From: a virus
IMG/VR virus record: IMGVR_UViG_3300008262_002626
Coordinates: 1 to 64,000 of that record
Reading direction: 5' to 3' (one strand)
Length of the DNA stretch: 64,000 bases
Made by a program: the position numbers and the translations under genes. Shown piece by piece: positions 33,899-41,474 of this stretch (its first letter is position 1; each line of letters opens with the position of its first letter). The notes below the pieces were generated by a model. It was not told where the DNA came from, searched no databases, and was given only the letters and a program-made list of their open reading frames with translations.

Positions 33899-34616
33899 AG
33901 TTGTTGCGGTAGTATTCCTCTACTCTGTCCCACCAGCGTTTTTCCCAGTAGTCAAAGTCTTTTGATTCAAGTATAAACTCTTGATATTTGGGTTCTTCCA
34001 CCATAATTAACTGCTCGTTTAATTTAGGGCTAACACACATTAAGACAACACCTTTGCGTATGTTTGTACCATGTACTTCATTGTGTGCTAGGGCATAGGC
34101 AGTTAATTGTAGATAATAATCCTCAATCCACTCTTGTTTTTTAGGTTTATTAGTTTGTTTGTAGTCTAGGATACTTTCTTCGTTTAGGTGTAAACCGCAT
34201 CCATCAGTCGTTCCTGCATACAGCCCCGGAAAATACAAAGGAACTTCTACACCCCATACTTCGTTAACATTTTTAAGGCCTTCACTAATAATGTGCTGTG
34301 CCATTTTATGACTTTGTTTACTGTAAGGATTAGTCCCTGGATCGTTTAAGTTTCCTGTAGTAATATAATCTTCTAGAAACTTGTGCATCCTAGTTCCCCT
34401 GCCGGCAGCTTCTGTAACGATAGCCTGTGCCTTTTCTTCACCTACTCGTTTCTTCCAGGCCTGAAGAGCCTGTACTTTTTCAATAGGTTTTGTTTTATCT
34501 AGGATTGTTGTAACTGACGGAACTTTGCTTCCGTCTGGAGTAGCATAAAGTCTTCGACCTTCTACGCTTTCTCTGCTGATTGGTGTATAATTAAATTTTG
34601 AAGTTAAGAGAGTCAT
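33897..34616 (-). CDS. PD-(D/E)XK exonuclease (MGME1/RecB-like)
   Basis: 239 aa. Motif order fits the superfamily: GTRMHKFLEDYI (about 93-104), Asp in AGTTDGCG (about 137), ILDYKQTNKPK (D-x-K core) and YYLQLTAYALAHN (Q-x-x-x-Y helix). It would degrade DNA ends, perhaps host DNA or recombination intermediates. Annotated as exonuclease in similar phages. No helicase lies beside it. Confidence 0.85.
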   Translation of the reverse strand: MTLLTSKFNYTPISRESVEGRRLYATPDGSKVPSVTTILDKTKPIEKVQALQAWKKRVGEEKAQAIVTEAAGRGTRMHKFLEDYITTGNLNDPGTNPYSKQSHKMAQHIISEGLKNVNEVWGVEVPLYFPGLYAGTTDGCGLHLNEESILDYKQTNKPKKQEWIEDYYLQLTAYALAHNEVHGTNIRKGVVLMCVSPKLNEQLIMVEEPKYQEFILESKDFDYWEKRWWDRVEEYYRNN

Positions 34617-34655
34617 GGTGCAAGTATATAGTCACTTGCACCATTTGTCAATATA

Positions 34656-34880
34656 TTATTTGCCTAGTTTAGTGGCACGTTTAGCCATTTTCTCAACTTC
34701 ACTTTGGCCGGAATCTGTTCCTACTTCTGGTTCTTCTTCTGCCGTCTTTAGTGTAAGTCCTGTGCCGTCAAACTTATCTACCATTTTATGTAAAACCTGT
34801 TGTTCAGGTGGTAGTTGATCTTCTTGATCCCACGCGGCCAACTTCAGCTGCCGGAGCGGCCATTGGCTCTTCTTCAGCAC
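34656..34880 (-). pseudogene. Frame-shifted C-terminal piece of the 312-aa head-type protein
   Basis: A frame overlapping the end of the 312-aa gene continues with WDQEDQLPPEQQVLHKMVDK and a natural acidic end (EPEVGTDSGQSEVEKMAKRA). Its first 15 residues are only a shadow of the other frame. The natural protein would pass from PAAEVG into this frame near 34820 through a one-base shift. A mutation, an assembly error or programmed +1 shifting are possible. Confidence 0.5.
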
Positions 34881-35742
34881 CTAATTCTGGTGGTGCGCCT
34901 AAGTCTGCTGTCATTTCGTCGCCTGTTGGTGCGCCCATTGCCATAGGTGCCTCACCGCCTGATACGATAGATAATGCTGATGAAAGGCCTGTACGTGATG
35001 TTTCAAGTGCTGTATAAATTGCCTCAAGTGCTGGCTTGACTGATTCTTGCCAACGTTGTGCAACGTCGCTACCTTGTGTTTCTCTTATAGAGTCTACTAA
35101 TTCTAAAAGCTGTTCTGCCTTCATGGCGGCCACGTCTTCTAGCCACCCTGTGATGCGGTCAACCATATCTTTGGTAGCCATAATGGTTTCAGCTTTATCT
35201 TCTTCGCCTTCCATTAGAACCCAGCCGGCAACGGATTCGTTTAGGTCGTAACGTAGTTGTAGTTCGGCCTTTAATTCTTCCTTGTCTGACTCGCCTAGTT
35301 CCATACGTGATAAAGCAGTATTGATCCAAGTTGTTGGAACTGACTCACTCATTGCACGTTTGCGAATAGTTGCGAAATAAACATTTTCGCCTTTCTCTTT
35401 ACCATATTGTTTTTTCATAGATGCCTTCATTCCTGAATCGTCTGTTTTAGCTTTGATATCTTTTTCTTTCTTTTTCTCAGCTGGAGTCATTTCTCTTTCT
35501 AGGATCTCTTGATTAATAACATCTAGCATTAGTCTTGTTTTTTGATATGTTGGACTTTCTAGCACAGAATCAAAGCTTTCTGAAAGCTCTAGTTGGCTTA
35601 TTCGTGTGCGTAGCTTATTACGTGCATCTTCAAGTTGCACATCTGTAAACTGCTCAAAGTTTAGCTTGTAGCCAAACTGTTTAGCTAGACTCTCGTTGAG
35701 CTGACTAGCTGTAGGTTGTTTTGAAAATTCTCTAATTTGCAT
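34804..35742 (-). CDS. Head/internal-type protein with capsid-targeting-like N-terminus
   Basis: 312 aa beginning MQIREFSKQPTASQLNESLA, a variant of the packaging-type leader seen on other genes here. The body is helical and charged (QLEDARNKLRTRISQLELSE; PAEKKKEKDIKAK), with an Ala/Pro/Glu-rich end, resembling T4-like scaffold or internal proteins. A consensus TATAAATA lies 27 bases upstream. The reading frame ends in SRRSTTT, which looks like a frameshift artefact; the likely true C-terminus is in the frame 34656-34820. Confidence 0.75.
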   Translation of the reverse strand: MQIREFSKQPTASQLNESLAKQFGYKLNFEQFTDVQLEDARNKLRTRISQLELSESFDSVLESPTYQKTRLMLDVINQEILEREMTPAEKKKEKDIKAKTDDSGMKASMKKQYGKEKGENVYFATIRKRAMSESVPTTWINTALSRMELGESDKEELKAELQLRYDLNESVAGWVLMEGEEDKAETIMATKDMVDRITGWLEDVAAMKAEQLLELVDSIRETQGSDVAQRWQESVKPALEAIYTALETSRTGLSSALSIVSGGEAPMAMGAPTGDEMTADLGAPPELGAEEEPMAAPAAEVGRVGSRRSTTT

Positions 35743-35768
35743 GATTCTGTCCTAGAATTCTTATTACG

Positions 35769-35776
35769 TATTTATA
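35769..35776 (-). promoter_or_regulatory. T4-late consensus TATAAATA
   Basis: A perfect match on the minus strand 27 bases before the 312-aa gene, overlapping the stop of the upstream gene. Confidence 0.6.
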
Positions 35777-36227
35777 CAAATGACCACTTAAACATCTTAG
35801 AAATTTCTTGCTTAAAATGCTGTTCTTTGAATGAGCTAGTTTCAAATCTAGTCAGCAATATCTGATATCTTTCGTAGTCTTTGGTTAATTTCATATTGTA
35901 TTTAAACACTTGAGAATCAATATGATTTGCCCAGTATTGTGTATCCAAGCGTTTAATTTCTTGTAGTTTTTCTAACTTAATCTCGTTATAGGCTTTTGCT
36001 GCCATAAGAGCACAGGTTTTTAAGAAAAACTCTCCTACATGCTGATCATGTTTAAAATTATACACAGACCAGTTGCCGGCTTTGGTCTGTTTAACGATAA
36101 AGTCTTCGTAGGATATCGAACCGTTGGGTAAAACTGTAATAGGAAGATTGCGATCTAGCTCTTCCTTAAATTGTTCAGCTAGGGCTCGTACTTTAGAACG
36201 ATTGATTTTATGTTTTGATTTTTTCAT
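35772..36227 (-). CDS. Conserved-type 151-aa phage protein
   Basis: Starts at MKKSKHKINRSKVRALAEQF (36227). Basic N-terminus, a middle beta segment (NGSISYEDFIVKQTKAGNWS) and a helical C-terminus with charged pairs. It lies in a run of overlapping head/internal-type genes, overlapping the previous one by 20 bases. No motif recognised. Confidence 0.7.
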   Translation of the reverse strand: MKKSKHKINRSKVRALAEQFKEELDRNLPITVLPNGSISYEDFIVKQTKAGNWSVYNFKHDQHVGEFFLKTCALMAAKAYNEIKLEKLQEIKRLDTQYWANHIDSQVFKYNMKLTKDYERYQILLTRFETSSFKEQHFKQEISKMFKWSFV

Positions 36228-36417
36228 TTGCAACTACAGTAGGATTTTCCATTCCTATCTTAGTTACCAAACTTTTGCGGATCATGGCCTCAACTTTGAA
36301 TTGCTCGTGTTCGCTTAGAGTAGAGAGCTTAACTGGACGAGTTAGCTTTTTTAATATTTCTGCTTCTTCGTTAGTAGTCCAGATTTCGAAGTTATCAACT
36401 AGTTCGCTTATTTTCAT
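36208..36417 (-). CDS. 69-aa protein with capsid-targeting-like N-terminus
   Basis: Begins MKISELVDNFEIWTTNEEAE. The first ten residues fit the packaging-type pattern M-K-x-x-E-L. The rest is helical (EAEILKKLTRPVKLSTLSEH). Its start overlaps the previous gene stop (ATGA). It may be a small internal head protein or a helical adaptor. Confidence 0.65.
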   Translation of the reverse strand: MKISELVDNFEIWTTNEEAEILKKLTRPVKLSTLSEHEQFKVEAMIRKSLVTKIGMENPTVVANEKIKT

Positions 36418-37112
36418 AGCCCAGATAGTTTCTTAATTGCTAGTAGTTCTTGATTTTCAAACTTTAGACTTGGATTTGTAGGATGTTGTCCAGGAAGACC
36501 AATAAAATCTAAACCTCTACCTACCATATTTGATTTTTGTAGGTATTCGGGACTTAGTCCATCCTTGCCAATCAATCTTGCAATAGTTGTTGGATCTGTA
36601 GTTTTCTCCCACTCAACTGGAGAAAGTACTTTTTTGTCTCTAGGTACTTGTCCTGACTGTACCGCTTTGATTCTATATTCTAACTGCTTCTTTTCCCAGG
36701 GTTGGGTAGCCTGTTGCATTAATGCAGTCAGCTGAGAAATATAATTTTGTGCTAGTTGATCATTAGGACCTTCTTCCATGTTCTTTTCAGCATTGACTGT
36801 AGTACCAGGTGCAATATTATCAGGAGTATTTAAGGTTAAAGTATTATTCTCGCCGGGTTTTAATTGTGATAGTTCGACAGTTTTGGCCTGCCCGTCTGGT
36901 CCGGTAATAGTTGCTGTGCCTGCGGCTTGGTTAACCTGGGAAATTTTACCTACCATACCACCTGGTTGCGTTTCGTTGACTTTCTTTTTGTCATCTCCCG
37001 GAGCAACAGGACCTTGTGGCTTTATCGGCTCAATATACTGCTTTGGCTTCTGTGCATACTTTTTAGCTCTAAAGCCTTTTTTATGTTCACCTACGATCTG
37101 ATTAACCTTCAT
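36414..37112 (-). CDS. Internal-type protein with capsid-targeting-like N-terminus
   Basis: 232 aa from ATG 37112: MKVNQIVGEHKKGFRAKKYA. VGE at 7-9 could be the maturation cut. A basic Lys/Pro stretch follows, then a small beta domain (KISQVNQAAGTATITGPDGQ) and a helical C-terminus. Similar basic head proteins of T4 are injected. An in-frame start at 37139 is rejected because it removes the leader and lies in the upstream gene. Confidence 0.7.
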   Translation of the reverse strand: MKVNQIVGEHKKGFRAKKYAQKPKQYIEPIKPQGPVAPGDDKKKVNETQPGGMVGKISQVNQAAGTATITGPDGQAKTVELSQLKPGENNTLTLNTPDNIAPGTTVNAEKNMEEGPNDQLAQNYISQLTALMQQATQPWEKKQLEYRIKAVQSGQVPRDKKVLSPVEWEKTTDPTTIARLIGKDGLSPEYLQKSNMVGRGLDFIGLPGQHPTNPSLKFENQELLAIKKLSGL

Positions 37113-37803
37113 TTTGTTCTCCAATGCTAAGACTAGCACTTTCTAATTTGTCTATATATTTACGCAATTTATCAATCTTACCTCTCGCTCTGAGTAACTT
37201 AAAAGCTAGATTTTCAACAGAATGTTCGCCGCCTTGTTCTAGGCCTGCTTGGCGGAGTCGTCTTATATTAGCCATAGTTTCTTTGGCTGTGGTTAGATCA
37301 TCAGATTTTAATGCTTGATTGATGCGTGAAGCATAGTTTCGAGCTTTGCTTTTTACTTCTTGTGCTGTAGCACGAGGTGCTCCCGGTTTTGGTTCACTGA
37401 GCCAGCTGTTATTTAAAACACTATAGATTCCAGCCGAGTAGTGTCGTTGTTCGTGGTCTTGTACATAAAGTTCTACATCGATATCTTTGATTTTAATAGA
37501 GTATCGACTGTTGTAGACATTCTTTTTAGCATCGTAGAGTTCTACCTTTTCCGGTGAGTCTACTACTGCTACTAGGTGCAGATCTAGATCACTGCTGTCG
37601 TTATAACCATAGCTGGCATTTGAGCCACTAATAGTTATGTCTTTAAGATCTAGTTTTTCTACGTTGAGATATTCTGCGAAGTGTCGAGCTATTTTTAGTA
37701 GTTGTAGTCTAACTTCGGGTATGAGTTTATTGTTGTCCCAGAGTTTAGGATTTAACTCGGGATGATAGGTAATAGGAGCAACTGATAGTTCTTGAAAGTT
37801 CAT
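37102..37803 (-). CDS. Nucleotidyltransferase-fold protein
   Basis: 233 aa. The core motif GSNASYGYNDSSDLDLHLVA (about 63-82) is the G-S...G...S-D-x-D signature of the pol-beta superfamily, with a third acidic residue in KIKDIDVELYV. The C-terminal half is helical (minimal-NTase helper-like). The N-terminus MNFQELSVAPITYHPELN is a weak version of the packaging leader. It could add a nucleotide to RNA, protein or a small molecule; substrate unknown. Confidence 0.8.
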   Translation of the reverse strand: MNFQELSVAPITYHPELNPKLWDNNKLIPEVRLQLLKIARHFAEYLNVEKLDLKDITISGSNASYGYNDSSDLDLHLVAVVDSPEKVELYDAKKNVYNSRYSIKIKDIDVELYVQDHEQRHYSAGIYSVLNNSWLSEPKPGAPRATAQEVKSKARNYASRINQALKSDDLTTAKETMANIRRLRQAGLEQGGEHSVENLAFKLLRARGKIDKLRKYIDKLESASLSIGEQNEG

Positions 37804-37806
37804 TCA

Positions 37807-38091
37807 TTATTTAAAGAATTGTGCTACGCTATCCCAATGACTTGACATCCAACCAAGCACGGCCATGCCGCCTAGTATCATGTAAGTCCATTTCATCTTA
37901 AACCCTTCTAGGTCTTTGATCTTTCCAGCAAGTTGGGCGTGTTGTTCGCAACTGGCATCATACATGGTCTTTAGTTGTGCTTTGATATCGTCATGGCCAG
38001 CTTTGATGTCCACCTGCAGATGGTCAATTTTTTCATCTAAGTTAGCTACTTTCGTTTCGACTATACCAAGTCGTTCTGCTGTTGTCGCCAT
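37807..38091 (-). CDS. Coiled-coil protein with C-terminal membrane helix
   Basis: 94 aa. Heptad-like segment ETKVANLDEKIDHLQVDIKA, then a C-terminal hydrophobic stretch WTYMILGGMAVLGWMS. This is the layout of small phage membrane proteins annotated as holin- or lysis-related, but context here is head genes, so the role is open. A late-like element lies at 38171. Confidence 0.65.
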   Translation of the reverse strand: MATTAERLGIVETKVANLDEKIDHLQVDIKAGHDDIKAQLKTMYDASCEQHAQLAGKIKDLEGFKMKWTYMILGGMAVLGWMSSHWDSVAQFFK

Positions 38092-38170
38092 CGTGGCATT
38101 CTCCGTTATTAAGTCAGGGCTCTTATGAGCATGTGCCTAATCAAAAATGCCTTGTAGTTGCCTTATGATA

Positions 38171-38178
38171 TATTTATT
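38171..38178 (-). promoter_or_regulatory. T4-late-like element AATAAATA
   Basis: On the minus strand, overlapping the stop codon of the 133-aa gene and 80 bases before the coiled-coil gene. The longer gap makes its assignment weaker. Confidence 0.35.
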
Positions 38179-38578
38179 AAAGTTGTTTAAAAATAATGTT
38201 GCGGGCATCGCCATCTGTTACAAAAACAGCATAGTTTTGCTCCATAGATTCGTCTAATCCACTAATATAAGGTACACCCTCAAAGTCATTTATTAAAAAT
38301 GAAACAGGATTATTCAAATCTCCGAATAGGTAATCTTTTTCTACTTCAAATTCAAAAACCCAAACTTTTATTATTTTACTAGTTTTAAATCCAACTACGT
38401 TACCTGCTACTGTTATTACTTCAGGTTTTTTAGAAAAAGATACATTTGCCCTCATACCTAAAGTTTGAAGAACTGTTTGGAAGTTTTGTTCCTTCCATCG
38501 ATCTGTTTCTTGTCCAGAAATATTTCTATATTGTTCTGTATTAGTAATATCAACTGTAGTATAGATAGTATAACGCAT
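38177..38578 (-). CDS. Conserved-type 133-aa phage protein
   Basis: Begins MRYTIYTTVDITNTEQYRNI and contains FKTSKIIKVWVFEFEVEKDY. Alternating beta strands suggest a compact alpha/beta fold. Similar proteins occur in marine T4-like phages without a known function. It is flanked by a strong terminator upstream (38599-38622), so it may have its own transcript. Confidence 0.72.
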   Translation of the reverse strand: MRYTIYTTVDITNTEQYRNISGQETDRWKEQNFQTVLQTLGMRANVSFSKKPEVITVAGNVVGFKTSKIIKVWVFEFEVEKDYLFGDLNNPVSFLINDFEGVPYISGLDESMEQNYAVFVTDGDARNIIFKQL

Positions 38579-38598
38579 GGCTGTATTTAACAGTCATA

Positions 38599-38622
38599 AA
38601 AAAAGCCTACTATAAAGTAGGC
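38599..38622 (-). terminator. Intrinsic terminator after the 110-aa virion protein
   Basis: AAGCCTAC-TTTATA-GTAGGCTT followed by TTTTT on the minus strand, 22 bases past the stop at 38645. A clear rho-independent signal. Confidence 0.85.
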
Positions 38623-38644
38623 TTCCCTTCCCATCCCTAGGAAA

Positions 38645-38977
38645 TTATACTGGGTTCTGATCGAAATCAGCAACAACAGCTAGAGTAATGTCTGTACCGT
38701 AGTCGCCTGAGCTAGTACCGATAGTACCTGTTCCTTGAACTGCTAGGTAAACTGGATCTGTACCGATAGTTCCTGCGATACCTGCAACTGTGAATGCATC
38801 GTTTGTTGAACCAACGTCTGTTCCAACTGTTAGTGCTTTGATAACTGCAACTAATTCAGCTTCTGTTGCGTTGCCTGTTCCTTTGTTTACGCTAACAATG
38901 CGTGTACGTGGGCCTAGGCCGTTTACTGTTGATAATTGCTCGTAATTAGCAATGACTGTTCCTGATAATGCTGGCAT
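38645..38977 (-). CDS. Small virion-type protein
   Basis: 110 aa beginning MPALSGTVIANYEQLSTVNG. Gly/Thr/Val-rich strands and few charged residues, as in decoration or tail proteins. It has a late-like AATAAATA upstream and terminators on both sides, so it is a monocistronic unit, as expected for an abundant structural protein. Confidence 0.7.
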   Translation of the reverse strand: MPALSGTVIANYEQLSTVNGLGPRTRIVSVNKGTGNATEAELVAVIKALTVGTDVGSTNDAFTVAGIAGTIGTDPVYLAVQGTGTIGTSSGDYGTDITLAVVADFDQNPV

Positions 38978-39001
38978 AATAATTTCTCCTCTTTAGCATT
39001 A

Positions 39002-39024
39002 AACCTACCACTCCGTAGGCTTTT
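39002..39024 (-). terminator. Terminator-like hairpin after the 280-aa gene
   Basis: AAGCCTACGGAGTGGTAGGTTT on the minus strand (stem CCTAC/GTAGG plus wobble ends) 36 bases past the stop at 39060. The stem resembles the terminator at 38599. Confidence 0.5.
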
Positions 39025-39031
39025 GTATATG

Positions 39032-39039
39032 TATTTATT
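39032..39039 (-). promoter_or_regulatory. T4-late-like element AATAAATA
   Basis: On the minus strand, 55 bases before the 110-aa virion gene, between the 280-aa gene and its terminator-like hairpin. Confidence 0.4.
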
Positions 39040-39059
39040 ATTTGGACTAGAAATCTAGC

Positions 39060-39902
39060 TTAAAGGGCCAGTTTTTGGCGAATAGATTTGAACCAATCTA
39101 CTGTGCCTTCTTTTACGGCTACACCCTTTTTAGCCATATCGTCACGGAACTGTGCTAGGCGAGGGCTGTCTATGCCCCCAACAGCATCTATAATGCTTTC
39201 AGCACTGCCTAGATCGTCTGCTGTAGCTTTAGGACCTAGCACAATGCGAGCAAGCTCGTCAACATCTTGTGTTACGATTTCTCCAGTAGCACGATTTTTT
39301 AGGCTACCGCCAAACCCGTCATACTGGAATGTCTTAGGAGGGTGTCCTGGAATACTGTTAACTAGACTAGATACTGCTAACTGTTGATCAACACCTTTGT
39401 ACGGACTGTCTTTGCGACTGTAATCATGCTCATGATGACGTCCGATAGCATGGGCATTTTTCATAGTCATTAGATCTATTTGAAAGTATGCAGGTAGGCC
39501 TTCTATTTCTTTGCCCACAGGCAAGCCTATGTGTACATTTTTACCAATCTGTGTAGTTGGAAACTGCTGGCTCATTGCTTTAGCCAGGGCAACACGTACT
39601 TCTTTGTCGTCTGCTTCCGGTGCTAGGCCAAGTTTGCCTTTGATTGCATCTGTGTCAATAAACACGTCAACATCACCGGAATCAATTTTAGTAGTTCCTT
39701 TCTTGGCAAAACGATGTTCTGGGTCAAATGATCCGGCGCCACCACTACGCCAAAAACCTGGATCACCTAGGTCTGCTAGAATAGGCTGTAGTTGCTTTTT
39801 GATCTGTAAAAACTGTTCTTTGCTTAGGCGGACTAATACACCCTTTTCTGGGTTATTGTCTAGCGCATCTATTCCTAGCTTTTTAAGAGCATTACCACTC
39901 AT
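39060..39902 (-). CDS. Nucleotidyltransferase-like protein
   Basis: 280 aa. GGAGSFDPEHRFAKKG then SGDVDVFIDTDAI (D-x-D) and a third Asp in AYFQIDLMTMKN fit a pol-beta-type nucleotidyltransferase. His-rich AIGRHHEHDYSRKD and TFQYDGFGGSLKN follow. Function unknown. It is the second such fold within 3 kb (see 37102). It ends four bases into the preceding gene (ATGA overlap). Confidence 0.7.
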   Translation of the reverse strand: MSGNALKKLGIDALDNNPEKGVLVRLSKEQFLQIKKQLQPILADLGDPGFWRSGGAGSFDPEHRFAKKGTTKIDSGDVDVFIDTDAIKGKLGLAPEADDKEVRVALAKAMSQQFPTTQIGKNVHIGLPVGKEIEGLPAYFQIDLMTMKNAHAIGRHHEHDYSRKDSPYKGVDQQLAVSSLVNSIPGHPPKTFQYDGFGGSLKNRATGEIVTQDVDELARIVLGPKATADDLGSAESIIDAVGGIDSPRLAQFRDDMAKKGVAVKEGTVDWFKSIRQKLAL

Positions 39903-40150
39903 TCTTTAGATTCCTGAATACGTTTAACACCACGCTTAAATTTCGCAGGATCACCTGATTTAATGCTATTGATAAATCTACGCTCAAGTTCTGCGGCTGT
40001 TTCGATATCGTAATGTTCTCTAATCAGTGAGATTAGATTGATAGCACTTTGTATGATGTTACTGCCCCGGCTTTCTACTACGAGATCAGTATCTCTACTA
40101 ATCCCTAAATCCGAAAGCTCCTGCAGAATCGATCTAGTTGATTTTCTCAT
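39899..40150 (-). CDS. Small helical phage protein
   Basis: About 83 aa from ATG 40150: MRKSTRSILQELSDLGISRD. An all-helix protein with ERRFINSIKSGDPAKFKRGV. Upstream lie both a sigma70 promoter (40180) and a late-like element. It is coupled to the nucleotidyltransferase-like gene by ATGA. Confidence 0.68.
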   Translation of the reverse strand: MRKSTRSILQELSDLGISRDTDLVVESRGSNIIQSAINLISLIREHYDIETAAELERRFINSIKSGDPAKFKRGVKRIQESKE

Positions 40151-40169
40151 ATTTGTGTCTTCCAACATT

Positions 40170-40208
40170 ATTTATTGTATATTACAATATCTTTTTGGTA
40201 AAATCAAG
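40170..40208 (-). promoter_or_regulatory. sigma70 plus late-like promoter, minus direction
   Basis: TTGATT (40203-40208), 17 bases, TAATAT (40180-40185), then AATAAATA at 40170-40177, all on the minus strand. The combination could give both early and late expression of the 39899 gene. Confidence 0.55.
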
Positions 40209-40252
40209 CCGTTAGAACAGGTCAATAAATGTGCAGTTGCACACGACTCAGT

Positions 40253-40260
40253 ATAAATAC
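40253..40260 (+). promoter_or_regulatory. T4-late consensus TATAAATA within a palindrome
   Basis: TCAGTATAAATACTGA centres a perfect TATAAATA in a dyad on the plus strand, 23 bases before a 40-aa gene. It starts the plus-strand island 40283-41291. Confidence 0.6.
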
Positions 40261-40282
40261 TGATACACACAAGGAGAGAGTA

Positions 40283-40405
40283 ATGTTTAAAAAAGTTCTA
40301 TCATCAGTATGGGATTTTTTCTGTGCAGTTGGGGAAGCTCGATATGCCGCAGAATTAGCCCGCAATGGCAAATGGCGTGAAGCCCAGGAATATTGCCAGA
40401 AGTAA
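40283..40405 (+). CDS. 40-aa small protein
   Basis: Begins MFKKVLSSVWDFFCAVGEAR and ends EAQEYCQK. Amphipathic helix with AAGGAG in front of the ATG within the repeated leader ACACACAAGGAG. First of five plus-strand small genes. Function unknown. Confidence 0.65.
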   Translation: MFKKVLSSVWDFFCAVGEARYAAELARNGKWREAQEYCQK

Positions 40406-40406
40406 T

Positions 40407-40616
40407 ATGTTTTGCGAATTCCAAGAAGTACCGTATCACCAGTGGGGGCCGTGGCGTAATCAATGGGGTTACATAACCACGGTAGCCCAGTTTGCTGAAG
40501 ATGATATCCTGCTTAAATCTATCACCCCTTATAAAACAAATATCGTTAAACGATATAGCGACTGGGAAGATTGTCAGCGTGGGATAGAATTAATTGAACA
40601 GGATAGGAGATTCTAA
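40407..40616 (+). CDS. 69-aa small protein
   Basis: ATG one base after the previous stop. It begins MFCEFQEVPYHQWGPWRNQW and is rich in Trp, Tyr and Gln, then acidic. No family. Probably translated by coupling, as no ribosome site precedes it. Confidence 0.65.
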   Translation: MFCEFQEVPYHQWGPWRNQWGYITTVAQFAEDDILLKSITPYKTNIVKRYSDWEDCQRGIELIEQDRRF

Positions 40617-40693
40617 TGACACAGTTACACTGGCAACCAATGACCGACGAAGATGTCGAATGGGTAAATAATCCAGGGAAAAAATCATGTTGA
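40616..40693 (+). CDS. 25-aa small ORF
   Basis: Its start overlaps the previous stop (TAATG), and the peptide begins MTQLHWQPMTDEDVEWVNNP. Acidic. The downstream promoter overlaps its end. It may be a real micro-gene, but evidence is only coupling and composition. Confidence 0.45.
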   Translation: MTQLHWQPMTDEDVEWVNNPGKKSC

Positions 40694-40696
40694 CTC

Positions 40697-40725
40697 TTGA
40701 TTTCTTTCCTGCAGGTATATATAAT
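40697..40725 (+). promoter_or_regulatory. sigma70 promoter for 40753
   Basis: TTGATT, 17 bases, TATAAT on the plus strand, 28 bases before the next ATG. Makes the two genes at 40753 and 41007 an independent, probably early, unit. Confidence 0.72.
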
Positions 40726-40752
40726 AATAACACATACACACAAGGAGGAGTT

Positions 40753-40974
40753 ATGTTTTCACCACACTTTTATATTGAATCTTTTCAGAACACTAAAAAG
40801 ATTGTTACTGATCAGATCTTCAAAGATCCCGCCCTAAACAAAGCGGCACATGCATATATCGATGCACAAACCCAATTCGCCAAGATGGCTGTTAACAACA
40901 CCATTGACATGGCTAAATATTCTGTGGAAACAGTCAGCAAGTATCTGTTTCCTAAGAAGGAAGGTACCGCCTAA
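40753..40974 (+). CDS. Phasin-like helical small protein
   Basis: 73 aa from MFSPHFYIESFQNTKKIVTD, with AAGGAGGAG upstream. Two amphipathic helices (AHAYIDAQTQFAKMAVNNTI; KYSVETVSKYL) resemble phasin-type surfaces, but no firm family. Same leader repeat as neighbours. Function unknown. Confidence 0.65.
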   Translation: MFSPHFYIESFQNTKKIVTDQIFKDPALNKAAHAYIDAQTQFAKMAVNNTIDMAKYSVETVSKYLFPKKEGTA

Positions 40975-41006
40975 AGGTACAGACATACACACACAAGGAG
41001 ATTATT

Positions 41007-41291
41007 ATGTCAACAGTATTAAATGGACTACCAGAAGTGAAACTACCAGAAGTTAAATTTAACAAGAACGGCTACGAAATCCGTACAGACATCCTAGCAA
41101 TGGCCAAGGACCTAGTTGAAAGCGAATATCGCGTTGCTTTCCAAGGTTGGGAAATGTCAGCACAGCGTGACGAGAAGACTGGTCAGATCGTTACTACAGT
41201 GGCTATGCCACAATTTCCAGGACTTGATAAAGTTCTAGAAACAGCTGAAAAGATGTATGGTTTTGTTAACGCTGGTGCTAGCAAGAAGTAA
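41007..41291 (+). CDS. 94-aa small protein
   Basis: Begins MSTVLNGLPEVKLPEVKFNK, contains a tandem LPEVK repeat and ends VNAGASKK. AAGGAG upstream within the same ACACACAAGGAG leader. It is followed by a terminator at 41343. No family recognised; the leader similarity suggests co-ordinate expression with 40283 and 40753. Confidence 0.68.
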   Translation: MSTVLNGLPEVKLPEVKFNKNGYEIRTDILAMAKDLVESEYRVAFQGWEMSAQRDEKTGQIVTTVAMPQFPGLDKVLETAEKMYGFVNAGASKK

Positions 41292-41342
41292 TTATATCGG
41301 CTAAATGCCTTATAGTCACGCATAGCGTTTATTATATATTAG

Positions 41343-41364
41343 GACGGGCACTACGGTGCTCGTT
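41343..41364 (+). terminator. Hairpin terminator of the plus-strand island
   Basis: GACGGGCAC-TACG-GTGCTCGTT (nine pairs with two G-U) 52 bases after the stop at 41291, followed by CTCTTAT. A TACG tetraloop favours a stable stem. Confidence 0.6.
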
Positions 41365-41372
41365 CTCTTATG

Positions 41373-41467
41373 TGAGCTTAGGGAATTTGGCCTTTACCCT
41401 TGTGCTAGTGGAAACAAGGAAAACACTAGCATTCAGCATCCTTCCATACCTTGTTGATCTAAGCTCA
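41373..41467. ncRNA. Structured RNA candidate with internal pseudoknot
   Basis: A perfect nine-pair outer stem TGAGCTTAG/CTAAGCTCA (41373-41381/41459-41467) encloses a perfect eight-pair stem TGCTAGTG/CACTAGCA (41403-41410/41424-41431). The inner loop holds AACAAGG (41413-41419), which pairs with CCTTGTT (41449-41455) to make a seven-pair pseudoknot. The segment lies between convergent genes and has no ORF. Strand unknown. Confidence 0.7.
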
Positions 41468-41474
41468 ATAGTAT

